This document shows, one piece after another, positions 28,053 through 37,278 of a DNA stretch of 64,000 nucleotides. The DNA lies in NCBI RefSeq assembly GCF_033547095.1, contig NZ_CP137852.1, positions 3,217,501-3,281,500 of the forward strand, in the 5' to 3' direction. Made by a program: the position numbers and the translations under genes. The notes beneath the pieces were generated by a model. That model did not search any database. It was not told where the DNA came from and saw nothing but the letters and a program-made list of their open reading frames with translations. The DNA comes from Sediminicoccus rosea. Its GTDB lineage: Bacteria > Pseudomonadota > Alphaproteobacteria > Acetobacterales > Acetobacteraceae. How positions within the stretch are numbered: position 1 is the stretch's first letter; every line of letters begins with the position of its first letter.

Positions 28053-28538
28053 TCAGCCGCGCCGGGCGGCCTCGATGGCCGCGACGTCGAGCTTGCGCAT
28101 CGTCATCATCGCCGCGAAGACGCGCCTCGCCGCATCGCCGCCCGCCGCGAGCGCCTCGGTCAGGACGCGCGGGGTGATCTGCCAGTTGATGCCCCAGCGA
28201 TCCTTGCACCAACCGCAGGCGCTCTCCTGCCCGCCATGGGCGAGGATGGCGTCCCAGTAGCGGTCGGTCTCCGCCTGGTCGTCGGTCGCGATCTGGAAGG
28301 AGAAGGCCTCGCTGTGCGGGAAGGCGGGGCCGCCATTGAGGCCGATGCAGGGAATGCCCGCCACGGTGAACTCCACCGTGAGCACATCGCCCGCCTTCCC
28401 CGAGGGATAGTCGGCCGGGGCGCGATGCACGGCGCGGACATGGCTGTCGGGGAAGGTCGCCGCATAGAATCGCGCGGCCGCCTCCGCTTCGCGGTCGAAC
28501 CACAGGCAGACCGTGTTCTTCGGGGTGGGGTCGCTCAT
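28053..28538 (-). CDS. VOC family protein (PhnB-like)
   Basis: A 161-residue glyoxalase-fold protein of the PhnB / 3-demethylubiquinone-methyltransferase-like group. It has TVCLWFDREAEAAARFYAAT, the GLNGGPAFPHSEAFSFQIAT core, and GWCKDRWGINWQITP near the C-terminus, the usual family ending. The enzymatic role is unknown. ATG 28538 is preceded by GGAGATTTCCC on the coding strand. It is the first gene of the set divergent from marR, with 99 bases between the two starts. Confidence 0.87.
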   Translation of the reverse strand: MSDPTPKNTVCLWFDREAEAAARFYAATFPDSHVRAVHRAPADYPSGKAGDVLTVEFTVAGIPCIGLNGGPAFPHSEAFSFQIATDDQAETDRYWDAILAHGGQESACGWCKDRWGINWQITPRVLTEALAAGGDAARRVFAAMMTMRKLDVAAIEAARRG

Positions 28539-28620
28539 GGGAAATCTCCGGGTTCGGTCATGGCGTCTCCCCAGGAAGCCTGCGGTTTGACCGGCTCTGC
28601 TCTGGCATTCGTCGCGAAAT

Positions 28621-28632
28621 TTTGATATCAAA
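28621..28632. promoter_or_regulatory. Palindromic operator candidate for the MarR regulator
   Basis: TTTGATATCAAA is a perfect 12-bp inverted repeat ending 5 bases before the marR ATG and about 80 bases from the divergent VOC start. It lies in a short AT-rich stretch (AAATTTTGATATCAAAGTAA). Position and symmetry fit a MarR-dimer site controlling its own gene and the divergent operon; this is inference. Confidence 0.5.
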
Positions 28633-28637
28633 GTAAA

Positions 28638-29114
28638 ATGACGTTGTCAAATGCGGAAACCCTCCCCGTCGCCACGGTGCACCACATCCGCGACACCTGC
28701 CTTTGCCTGGCGGCGCAGCGCGCGGCGCGCGCCTTGGCGCGGCGCTTCGACGTGGCACTCCGGCCTTTCGGCCTCACCAACGGCCAGTTCTCCTTGCTGG
28801 TTGCACTCAATCAGGCGCAGCCGCCGGCCATCGGGCGGCTGGCACCCTTCCTCGCCATGGAACCCTCGACGCTGACCGCCGCGGTCAAGCCGCTGGCGCG
28901 CCGCGGCCTGCTGCGCGTGATCCCCGATGCGAAGGACCGCCGCGCCCGCCGCGTCCAGATCACGCTGGAAGGCGTCGCCCTGCTGCGGGAGGCCGTCCCG
29001 GCCTGGCGTGCGGCGCATGCGGCGCTGGATGCGGAGCTTGGCGAGGGCACGGCGGCGGCCTTGCGGCGGGGATTGGCCGAAATCAGATCCCTCCCGGCCG
29101 ATGGTGCGGGTTGA
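28638..29114 (+). CDS. MarR family transcriptional regulator
   Basis: A 158-residue winged-helix repressor. The recognition region reads GRLAPFLAMEPSTLTAAVKP, followed by LARRGLLRVIPDAKDRRARR, the classic MarR wing with conserved D-x-R-(A/S)-R. The N-terminal helix HIRDTCLCLAAQRAARALAR would form the dimer interface; its two cysteines (CLC) might sense oxidants, as in OhrR, but this is speculation. It is divergent from the VOC-SRPBCC-DUF1428 genes, which it probably regulates through the 28621-28632 palindrome. Confidence 0.9.
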   Translation: MTLSNAETLPVATVHHIRDTCLCLAAQRAARALARRFDVALRPFGLTNGQFSLLVALNQAQPPAIGRLAPFLAMEPSTLTAAVKPLARRGLLRVIPDAKDRRARRVQITLEGVALLREAVPAWRAAHAALDAELGEGTAAALRRGLAEIRSLPADGAG

Positions 29115-29134
29115 GCCGGGCGGCTCCCCTCACC

Positions 29135-29485
29135 TCACCCCCGCGCCAGCACCCACCCGAGCGCGAAAGCCGCCAGCCCGAGGCCCAGGCTCGCCAGCAC
29201 ATAGGCCACGCCCTGCCAGGCCGCGCGCTCCCAGAGCAACGCCGCCTCCAGGCTGAAGGCCGAAAAGGTGGTGAAGCCGCCCAGCACGCCGGTGATCCAG
29301 AAGAGCCGCGCGCCTCCGCTGATCCCCTGCCCCGCCAGCACGCCGATCGCCCCGCTGCCCAGCACGTTCACCGCGAGCGTTCCCCACGGAAAGGCGGAGC
29401 CGAGCCAGGCCATCGCCATCAGCGAGACGCCGTAGCGCCCCATCGAGCCCAGCGCCCCGCCCAGCGCCACCAGGAGGAAGCTCAT
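29135..29485 (-). CDS. crcB: Fluoride channel CrcB/Fluc
   Basis: A 116-residue, four-helix dual-topology membrane protein exporting fluoride. Family motifs are GGALGSMGRY at the N-terminus, WGTLAVNVLGSGAIGVLAG with the pore Asn, and GGFTTFSAFSLEA with the phenylalanine box. ATG 29485 (MSFLLVALGG) overlaps the rarA TGA (ATGA), so it is translated after rarA. No fluoride riboswitch is possible directly ahead of it in this arrangement. Confidence 0.93.
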   Translation of the reverse strand: MSFLLVALGGALGSMGRYGVSLMAMAWLGSAFPWGTLAVNVLGSGAIGVLAGQGISGGARLFWITGVLGGFTTFSAFSLEAALLWERAAWQGVAYVLASLGLGLAAFALGWVLARG

Positions 29486-30831
29486 CGCCGCAGCTTCTCC
29501 CATTGGGCGAGGCGCTTGGCGATCTCCGCCTCCGCGCCACGCCCCACGGGTTCGTAGAAGCGCGGCCGCGCCATGCCCTCCGGGAAGTAGTTCTGGCCGG
29601 AGAAGCCCTCCTCCGTGTCATGGTCGTAGGCGTAGCCCGCGCCATAGCCCAGGTCGCGCATCATCTTCGTCGGCGCGTTCAGGATATGGGCGGGGGGTGC
29701 CAGGCTGCCGGTCTCGCGCGCCGCCGCCTGCGCCGCCTTCCAGCCCGCATAGACGGCGTTGGACTTGGGCGCGGTCGCGAGATGCACGACGAGTTGCGCC
29801 AGCGCGAGTTCTCCCTCGGGCGAACCCAGCCGCTCATAGCTTTCCCAGGCGGCGATGGCGGCGGGCAGCGCGGAGGGATCGGCCAGGCCCACATCCTCGG
29901 CGGCGAAACGCGCGAGGCGGCGGGCGATGTAGCGCGGATCCTCGCCGCCCAGGATCATGCGCGCGAACCAGTAGAGCCCCGCATCCGGATCGCTCCCGCG
30001 CAGCGACTTATGCAGCGCGGAGATGAGGTTGTAATGCTCCTCGCGGTCCTTGTCGTAGAGTGCCGCGCGCTTGGCCAGCAGTTGCGAAAGCCCGGCGGGG
30101 TCGAGCGGCGAAGGGTCCTCCAGCGCCAGCAATTGCTCGGCGAGGTTCAGCAGGTAGCGCCCATCCCCATCGGCCATGGCCAGCAGCACCTCGCGCGCTG
30201 CGGGATCGAGCGGGATGGCGCGGCCCGCCTCCGCCTCGGCGCGGGCCAGCAGCGCTTCCAGTCCGGCCGCATCCAGCCGCTTCAGCACCATCACCTGGCA
30301 GCGCGAGAGCAGCGCGCCGTTCAGCGCGAAGCTCGGGTTTTCCGTGGTGGCGCCGATCAGCACCACGGTGCCGTCCTCCACCACCGGAAGAAATCCATCC
30401 TGCTGCGCGCGGTTGAAGCGGTGGATCTCATCCACGAAGAGCAAGGTGCGCCGCCCCATGCGCCGCCGCTGCCGCGCCTCGTCAAAGGCGCGCTTGAGGT
30501 CCGCAACACCCGAGAACACCGCCGAGAGCGAGACGAAGCTCAACTCCGCCGCCTCGGCCAGCAGCCGTGCGATGGTGGTCTTGCCCACGCCGGGCGGGCC
30601 CCAGAGGATCATGGAGGCAAGGCTGCCCCGCCCCAGCATGCGGGTGATGCTGCCCTGGGCGCCCAGCAACTGATCCTGCCCCACCACCTCGCCGAGGCTG
30701 CGCGGCCTGAGCCGTTCGGCCAGCGGCGCCCCCTCGGCCAGGGGGCGGGATATGGCGCTGGAGGCGGCGCTGGGCGGCGGGGCCTCGGGCGGGCCGAAGA
30801 GGTCGTCGGAAGGGTCGCGGCGGGGTGCCAT
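29482..30831 (-). CDS. rarA: Replication-associated recombination protein A (MgsA/WRNIP1 family)
   Basis: A 449-residue AAA+ ATPase acting at stalled replication forks. Walker A is GPPGVGKTT at residues 78-86 and Walker B LLFVDEIHRFN; sensor 1 is GATTENPSF. The C-terminal half carries SALHKSLRGSDPDAGLYWFA, and YFPEGMARPRFYEP near its end, both family-specific. It is followed by overlapping crcB and preceded by a short yjbR-like gene on the same strand. Confidence 0.95.
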   Translation of the reverse strand: MAPRRDPSDDLFGPPEAPPPSAASSAISRPLAEGAPLAERLRPRSLGEVVGQDQLLGAQGSITRMLGRGSLASMILWGPPGVGKTTIARLLAEAAELSFVSLSAVFSGVADLKRAFDEARQRRRMGRRTLLFVDEIHRFNRAQQDGFLPVVEDGTVVLIGATTENPSFALNGALLSRCQVMVLKRLDAAGLEALLARAEAEAGRAIPLDPAAREVLLAMADGDGRYLLNLAEQLLALEDPSPLDPAGLSQLLAKRAALYDKDREEHYNLISALHKSLRGSDPDAGLYWFARMILGGEDPRYIARRLARFAAEDVGLADPSALPAAIAAWESYERLGSPEGELALAQLVVHLATAPKSNAVYAGWKAAQAAARETGSLAPPAHILNAPTKMMRDLGYGAGYAYDHDTEEGFSGQNYFPEGMARPRFYEPVGRGAEAEIAKRLAQWEKLRR

Positions 30832-30840
30832 GCGGCGAGC

Positions 30841-31194
30841 TTAGCCCGGTTCGGCGCTGCCGGCACGGGCGGCCAGCGCCCGCGGCGCCACCAGGCTCCA
30901 GCTTCGCCGCACCAGCGCCTCCACCTCCGCCCAGTCCGGCCGCCCGGTGAGGTTCACGCCGACCCAGCCCTTGTGGCCAAGATAGGGTGGCCGAAAGAAG
31001 CGCTCCGGTGCCGCCGCGATCAGCACTTCCTGGCTGCCACGCGGCGCCTTCACCCAGATGGCCAGCGGCTCCGTCAGCGCCATGCAGAAGATCTTGCCAC
31101 GCACGCGGAAGGTGGGCGTGTCCCAGGTCTCGCGCTCCTCCGCCTCGGGCAGGGCAAGGCAGATGCGCCGCAGCCGGGTCAGCGCGGCACTCAT
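30841..31194 (-). CDS. MmcQ/YjbR family protein
   Basis: A 117-residue protein with the CyaY-like YjbR fold. It has ICLALPEAEERETWDTPTFR, followed by VRGKIFCMAL, and FRPPYLGHKGWVGVNLTGRP, all typical of MmcQ/YjbR proteins. The family is often called DNA-binding but its function is not settled. ATG 31194 overlaps the mrp TGA by four bases, and rarA begins 9 bases after its stop. It lies within a much longer open frame whose upstream part is an artefact of high GC. Confidence 0.88.
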   Translation of the reverse strand: MSAALTRLRRICLALPEAEERETWDTPTFRVRGKIFCMALTEPLAIWVKAPRGSQEVLIAAAPERFFRPPYLGHKGWVGVNLTGRPDWAEVEALVRRSWSLVAPRALAARAGSAEPG

Positions 31195-32306
31195 TCCATC
31201 ACGATGCGCGGCCCGGTGGCGGCGGGCTGCTCCACCTTCTCCCAGATGCGGGCGGCGATGCGGCGATAGGTCGCGGCCTCGTGCGTGTCGGGGGCGGCGA
31301 GCACGATGGGCGTGCCGGCATCGGCCATCTGCCGGATGGCGAGCTTGAGGGGCAATTCGCCCAGGAACTCGGCGCCCAGCCGCTCCGCCTCCACGCGGGC
31401 ACCGCCATGGCCGAAGATCTCGGTCCGGTGGCCGCATTCGGGGCAGCAGAAATAGGACATGTTCTCGATCAGGCCGATCACGGGGACGTTCACCTTCTCG
31501 AACATCTTGATGCCGCGCCGTGCATCCAGCAGCGCCACATCCTGCGGCGTCGAGACGATGACCGCGCCCGCCAGCGGCACCCTCTGGGACATGGTGAGCT
31601 GCGCGTCGCCCGTGCCCGGCGGCATGTCCACCAGCATGACGTCGAGCTCGCCCCACTCGACCTGGCCCATCATCTGCTCGAGCGCACCCATCACCATCGG
31701 GCCGCGCCAGATCATCGCCGTCTCCTGCTCGACGAGGAAGCCGATGGACATGGCCTTCAGCCCCCAGCGCTGCAGGGGGATGATCCGCTGGCCCACGGCG
31801 CGCGGCTTCTCCTGCGTGCCCAGCATCTGCGGCAGCGAGGGGCCATAGATGTCGGCATCCAGCAGGCCGACGCGAAGGCCCTGCGCCGCCAGCGCCACGG
31901 CGAGGTTCACCGCGGTGGTGGACTTGCCCACGCCGCCCTTGCCCGAGGCCACGGCGATGATGCGCTTCACCTCGGGCAGCAGCATCTGCCCCTGGCCGGG
32001 CGGCGTCGGCCCCGGCGCGGGGCGGGCGGAGCGCGCCCCTGGCGCTTCGGGCGCCTCGCGATGGGCCGTCAGCACGACGGTGGCCGAGATCACGCCCGGC
32101 ACGCCGGCCGCCGCCTTCTCGCAGGCGGCGCGCACCGGCTCCATGCCGCGCGCCCGCTCGCGCGGGACGGAGAGGGTGAACTGCACCATGCCGTCGCGGG
32201 CGGAGATGCCCTCGATCATGCCGGAACTCATCACATCCACGCCCGTCGCGGGGTCCGTGACCCGGGAGAGAGCGGCCTTGATGGCCGCGATGAGCGTGTC
32301 CGACAT
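31191..32306 (-). CDS. mrp: Mrp/ApbC/NBP35 family iron-sulfur carrier ATPase
   Basis: A 371-residue P-loop ATPase that holds and transfers Fe-S clusters. An N-terminal MIP18-like domain (about 1-85, with RVTDPATGVDVMSSGMIEG) precedes the deviant Walker A SGKGGVGKST at 121-130. DMPPGTGDAQLTMSQ is the family switch motif, and the cluster-binding CCPEC (C-x-x-C) is in SYFCCPECGHRTEIF. It functions as a dimer in the cytosol. It is divergent from hflK and overlaps the yjbR-like gene. Confidence 0.95.
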   Translation of the reverse strand: MSDTLIAAIKAALSRVTDPATGVDVMSSGMIEGISARDGMVQFTLSVPRERARGMEPVRAACEKAAAGVPGVISATVVLTAHREAPEAPGARSARPAPGPTPPGQGQMLLPEVKRIIAVASGKGGVGKSTTAVNLAVALAAQGLRVGLLDADIYGPSLPQMLGTQEKPRAVGQRIIPLQRWGLKAMSIGFLVEQETAMIWRGPMVMGALEQMMGQVEWGELDVMLVDMPPGTGDAQLTMSQRVPLAGAVIVSTPQDVALLDARRGIKMFEKVNVPVIGLIENMSYFCCPECGHRTEIFGHGGARVEAERLGAEFLGELPLKLAIRQMADAGTPIVLAAPDTHEAATYRRIAARIWEKVEQPAATGPRIVME

Positions 32307-32344
32307 GTTTCTGAACCTTTCCTTGACCGGCGGGGCCGCACATA

Positions 32345-32368
32345 TGCACATGCGGAAGCGCATGCGCA
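32345..32368. promoter_or_regulatory. Imperfect palindrome between divergent mrp and hflK
   Basis: TGCACATGCG-GAAG-CGCATGCGCA is a 10-bp inverted repeat with one A/C mismatch, in the 160-base gap between the mrp and hflK starts. Two more short hairpins follow, CCCCT-CCCGA-AGGGG and CCGGGG-GCGT-CCCCGG, as does an isolated CTATATATGG that could be a -10 region. Operator or mRNA-leader functions are both possible. Confidence 0.35.
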
Positions 32369-32466
32369 CCCCTCCCGAAGGGGCGAGCGAGCCTATATAT
32401 GGAAGAGAATTCAGGAATGACCGCCCGGGGGCGTCCCCGGCGGCCAGAACGGAGTGTCCGGTAACG

Positions 32467-33687
32467 ATGTCTTGGAACAATGGTGGACCGAGCCCCTGGG
32501 GCAATCCGCGTCCTCCCGGTGGTGGGGGAAATGGCGGCGGACCCTGGGGCGGACCGCCTTCGGGCCCGCCCGGCGGCAATCGCGGCCAGGGGCCGGACAT
32601 CGAGGAGATGATCCGCAACGCCCAGAATACGGTGCGGCGCCTGCTGCCGCGCGGTGGCGCGGGCGGCGGCAAGGCCATCGGCCTCGCGGCTCTCGTCCTG
32701 GTCGGCGTCTGGGGCGCCTCGGGCTTCTACCGCGTCCAGCCGGACGAGCTTGGCGTCGTCATGCGCTTCGGTGCCTTCGACCGCACGGCCCCGCCCGGCC
32801 TGAACTACCGCATCCCCTGGCCGGTCGAGACGGTGACCACGCCGCGCGTGACGCGCATCAACCGCGTGGATATCGGCTTCCGCGGTGCGCCCGATGTCGC
32901 CCCCGGCGGGCGCGTGATCTCGGCGCGGGACGTGCTGGCCGAATCGCTGATGCTCACGGGCGATGAGAACATCATCGACATCGACTTCGCCGTCTTCTGG
33001 CGCATCCGCGACGCGGCCGACTTCCTGTTCAACACCCGCAACCCGGAGGAGACGGTGAAATCCGCCGCCGAATCCGTGATGCGCGAGGTGATCGGCAAGA
33101 CGCCCATCCAGCCGGCGCTGACCGAGGCGCGCGCCCAGATCGAGCAGGATGTCCGCCGCGGCACCCAGGCGATCATGGACCAGTACCGCGCGGGCATCGA
33201 GATCACGCAGGTGCAGATGCAGAAGTCCGACCCGCCGGCCGCGGTGGTCGAGAGCTTCCGCGATGTGCAGCGCGCGAATGCCGACCGCGAGCGCGTCCGC
33301 AATGAGGCGGAGAGCTTCCGCAACGACATCATCCCCCGCGCCCGCGGCGAGGCGGAGCGCATGGTGCAGGAGGCGCAGGGCTTCCGCGACAGCCAGATCG
33401 CCCGCGCCCGAGGCGAGGCCGGCCGCTTCAACGCCGTGCTCGGCGCCTACAACCAGGCGCAGGATGTCACGGTGCGCCGCATGTACCTGGAAACCATGGA
33501 AGAGATCTTCAAGCGCAACGGCATGATCCTGGTGGATGACCGGCTGCAGGGCCTCGTGCCCTTCCTGCCGCTCGACGGCCGCAGCAATGCGCCGACGGGC
33601 CAGTCGCAGCCGCGCCCGGCCGTGCCGCCGCCTGCGGTCGCGCCGATGATCCAGCAGCAGCAGCAACGCGGGGGGACGGGCCGATGA
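32467..33687 (+). CDS. hflK: FtsH protease modulator HflK
   Basis: A 406-residue SPFH/prohibitin-type protein. The Gly/Pro/Trp-rich N-terminus (MSWNNGGPSPWGNPRPPGGG) is typical of HflK, followed by one transmembrane helix (IGLAALVLVGVWGASGFYRV) and a periplasmic SPFH domain with long coiled-coil helices. With HflC it forms a cage around FtsH and restrains its proteolysis. ATG 32467 fits the family; the frame is open far upstream by chance. The stop overlaps hflC (ATGA). Confidence 0.95.
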   Translation: MSWNNGGPSPWGNPRPPGGGGNGGGPWGGPPSGPPGGNRGQGPDIEEMIRNAQNTVRRLLPRGGAGGGKAIGLAALVLVGVWGASGFYRVQPDELGVVMRFGAFDRTAPPGLNYRIPWPVETVTTPRVTRINRVDIGFRGAPDVAPGGRVISARDVLAESLMLTGDENIIDIDFAVFWRIRDAADFLFNTRNPEETVKSAAESVMREVIGKTPIQPALTEARAQIEQDVRRGTQAIMDQYRAGIEITQVQMQKSDPPAAVVESFRDVQRANADRERVRNEAESFRNDIIPRARGEAERMVQEAQGFRDSQIARARGEAGRFNAVLGAYNQAQDVTVRRMYLETMEEIFKRNGMILVDDRLQGLVPFLPLDGRSNAPTGQSQPRPAVPPPAVAPMIQQQQQRGGTGR

Positions 33688-34565
33688 ACAAGCTCGCCAT
33701 CGCGGCCGGCGTCGCCGTCGCCGCCCTCTTCGTCGCAGCCTCCAGCTTCTTCACCGTGCAGCAGACGCAGCAGGTGCTGATCACGCAGTTCGGCCAGCCG
33801 ATCCGCGTGATCCAGACGCCGGGCCTGAACGTGAAGCTGCCCTTCATCCAGACCGTGATCGTCTTCGACCGCCGCCTGCTCGACTTCGAGGCGCCGGGCG
33901 AGGAAGTCATCCTGGGCGACCAGCGCCGCCTGATCGTGGACAGCTTCACCCGCTACTCCATCACCGACCCGCTGCTCTTCTTCCAGACGGTGGGCGCGAC
34001 GGAGGCGGGCATCCGCGGCCGACTGAACTCCATCGTCACCTCCTCGCTGCGCCGCGTGCTGGCGGGCGAGACGTTGCTCGCCGTGCTGAGTGCCGATCGC
34101 GGCCGGATCATGGGTGAGATCCGCCGCCAGGTGAACGAGGAGGCGCGGCGCTTCGGCATCGACGTGACGGATGTCCGCATCCGTCGCGCCGACCTGCCGG
34201 ACGAGAACACGCAGGCCATCCTCTCGCGCATGCAGTCCGAGCGTGAGCGCGTGGCCCGCGAGGCCCGCGCCGAGGGTGCCGAGGTGGCAGCCCGCATCCG
34301 CGCCCAGGCCGAGCGCGACCGCACCGTGATCCTGGCCAGCGCCGAAGCCGATGCAGCGATCCTGCGCGGCACGGGTGAGCAGGAGGCGATCCGCATCTTC
34401 GCGGAGGCGTTCGAGCGTGACCCGGAATTCTTCCAGTTCTGGCGCACCATGCAGGCCTATCGGGATGTCTTCTCGACCGGCGAATCCCGCATGGTGCTGA
34501 CCCCGGAGAGCGACTTCTTCCGCTATTTCCGGGACATGCCGGCGCGCACCGGGGCGCCGCGCTGA
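33684..34565 (+). CDS. hflC: FtsH protease modulator HflC
   Basis: A 293-residue partner of HflK, with an N-terminal anchor (KLAIAAGVAVAALFVAASSF), the SPFH domain beginning VQQTQQVLITQFGQPIRVI, and the conserved VRIRRADLPDENTQAILSRM segment. The C-terminal part carries the coiled-coil and ends FRYFRDMPARTG. It overlaps hflK by four bases and is followed by degP, a very common alphaproteobacterial order linking membrane and periplasmic protein quality control. Confidence 0.95.
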   Translation: MNKLAIAAGVAVAALFVAASSFFTVQQTQQVLITQFGQPIRVIQTPGLNVKLPFIQTVIVFDRRLLDFEAPGEEVILGDQRRLIVDSFTRYSITDPLLFFQTVGATEAGIRGRLNSIVTSSLRRVLAGETLLAVLSADRGRIMGEIRRQVNEEARRFGIDVTDVRIRRADLPDENTQAILSRMQSERERVAREARAEGAEVAARIRAQAERDRTVILASAEADAAILRGTGEQEAIRIFAEAFERDPEFFQFWRTMQAYRDVFSTGESRMVLTPESDFFRYFRDMPARTGAPR

Positions 34566-34579
34566 TTCGCCTTGGGGCT

Positions 34580-34645
34580 GGCGCGCTGGACAGGCGCGCC
34601 TTAGCTTCCACATGACGGGCTGGGGTGGTCCGCGCCACCCTGGCC
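34580..34645 (+). other. Two hairpins between hflC and degP
   Basis: GGCGCGC-TGGACAG-GCGCGCC (34580-34600) is followed by TTAGCTT and could partly terminate hflC. GGCTGGGGTGG-TCCGCG-CCACCCTGGCC (34618-34645) is an 11-bp stem with two G-T pairs, 27 bases before the degP start, and may structure the degP leader. Confidence 0.4.
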
Positions 34646-34672
34646 CATTCTCTTTCCAGAGGTGCTTGCCCT

Positions 34673-36217
<1,545 letters not shown>

Positions 36218-36239
36218 GGCCCGGGACGACGGACACAAA

Positions 36240-36263
36240 AAAGGGGGGCCTCGGCCCCCCTTT
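36240..36263. terminator. Bidirectional rho-independent terminator after degP
   Basis: AAAGGGGGGCC-TC-GGCCCCCCTTT forms an 11-bp stem flanked by an A-run (AAAAAAGG) and a T-run, so it can work in both directions between the convergent degP and Bug receptor genes. Confidence 0.85.
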
Positions 36264-36282
36264 CCCGTTGCGGCGGGCCGCG

Positions 36283-37254
36283 TCAGCTTTCCAGGCGGAT
36301 GTTGTTGTCGCGGATCAGCGCGCCGATGCGCGCCCGCTGTTCGGTCAGGAAGGCCGCGAAATCGGCGGGGCCGAGCGCCTGGATGTCCATGCCGAGATTG
36401 GCATGGCGCTCCCGCACCACCGGGTCCGCCAGGCCCTGCTGCGCGGCCTCCGCATGGCGGGCGATGGCGGCGGCGGGCGTGCCGGCCGGCGCGAAGAGCG
36501 CGAGCCACTCGTTCAGCGAGAAGCCATCATAGCCCAGCTCCAGCATGGTGGGCGTATCGGGCAGCGTCGGGATGCGGCGCGGCGTGGCGACGGCGAGCGC
36601 CCGCAACCGGTTGTCGCGAATCAACGGCATCACCAGCGGCGTGGTGTTGAAGGTGAAGACCGTCTCGCCGGCGAGCAGGCCAGGGATGGATTGCTGGCTG
36701 GCGCGATAGGGCACATGCGTCACCTCCAGCCGCTCGCGCTGGGTGAACATCACCGCCGCGAGATGGGAGGCGAGGCCGATGCCGGTGCTCGCATAGGGCT
36801 GACCCGGATTGGCCCGCAGATAGGCGACGAGTTCGGGCACCGTCCGCACCGGCGTCTCGGCCCGCACGACCAGCACGTTGGGCAGCAGCGCGAAGAGGCA
36901 GACCGGCGCGAAGGCGGTCAGGTAGTCGAAGGCGAGGCCGCGCATCAGGAGAGGGTTGCTCACCTGGCCCGCCGCGTCGAAGAGCAGCGTGTGGCCATCT
37001 GCCGCCGCCTGCGCCACCACGCCCGCGCCGATGGAGCCCGAGGCGCCACCGCGATTCTCGATCACCACGCTCTGCCCGAGCACGGTCTGCATGTGCGGCG
37101 CCACCAGGCGCAGCGAAGCATCGGCGGAACCTCCGGCCGGCCAGCCTGCGACGATGCGCACGGGGCGCGTGGGGGCCCAGGCTTGGGCCCAGGCTTGCGC
37201 GGGGGCGATCGCCGGGGCGGCGAGAGGGAGGGCGAGAAGGGCGCGACGGTTCAT
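36283..37254 (-). CDS. Bug/TctC family tripartite tricarboxylate receptor
   Basis: A 323-residue periplasmic binding protein with signal MNRRALLALPLAAPAIAPAQ. It has RPVRIVAGWPAGGSADASLR, then VIENRGGASGSIGAGVVAQA, the two PF03401 marks, and ends near IGALIRDNNIRLES. It lies downstream of a second Bug gene in the same orientation and shares features such as GSADASLRLVAPHMQ with it, so the two may be an old duplication. No transporter membrane genes adjoin. Confidence 0.92.
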   Translation of the reverse strand: MNRRALLALPLAAPAIAPAQAWAQAWAPTRPVRIVAGWPAGGSADASLRLVAPHMQTVLGQSVVIENRGGASGSIGAGVVAQAAADGHTLLFDAAGQVSNPLLMRGLAFDYLTAFAPVCLFALLPNVLVVRAETPVRTVPELVAYLRANPGQPYASTGIGLASHLAAVMFTQRERLEVTHVPYRASQQSIPGLLAGETVFTFNTTPLVMPLIRDNRLRALAVATPRRIPTLPDTPTMLELGYDGFSLNEWLALFAPAGTPAAAIARHAEAAQQGLADPVVRERHANLGMDIQALGPADFAAFLTEQRARIGALIRDNNIRLES

Positions 37255-37278
37255 CCCCCCTAAATGCCGCGCGCCGCG

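Noticed and set aside
29486-30840. Fluoride riboswitch controlling crcB
   Set aside because: crcB is translationally coupled to rarA, leaving no leader, and no fluoride-aptamer core was seen before rarA.
31849-33687. Long N-terminal extension of HflK
   Set aside because: The extension is antisense to mrp; the family-typical Gly/Pro/Trp-rich start is at ATG 32467.
34625-34672. Upstream start for the DegP-like protein
   Set aside because: The in-frame extension (MVRATLAHSLSRGACP) would hide the signal peptide; ATG 34673 gives a standard one.
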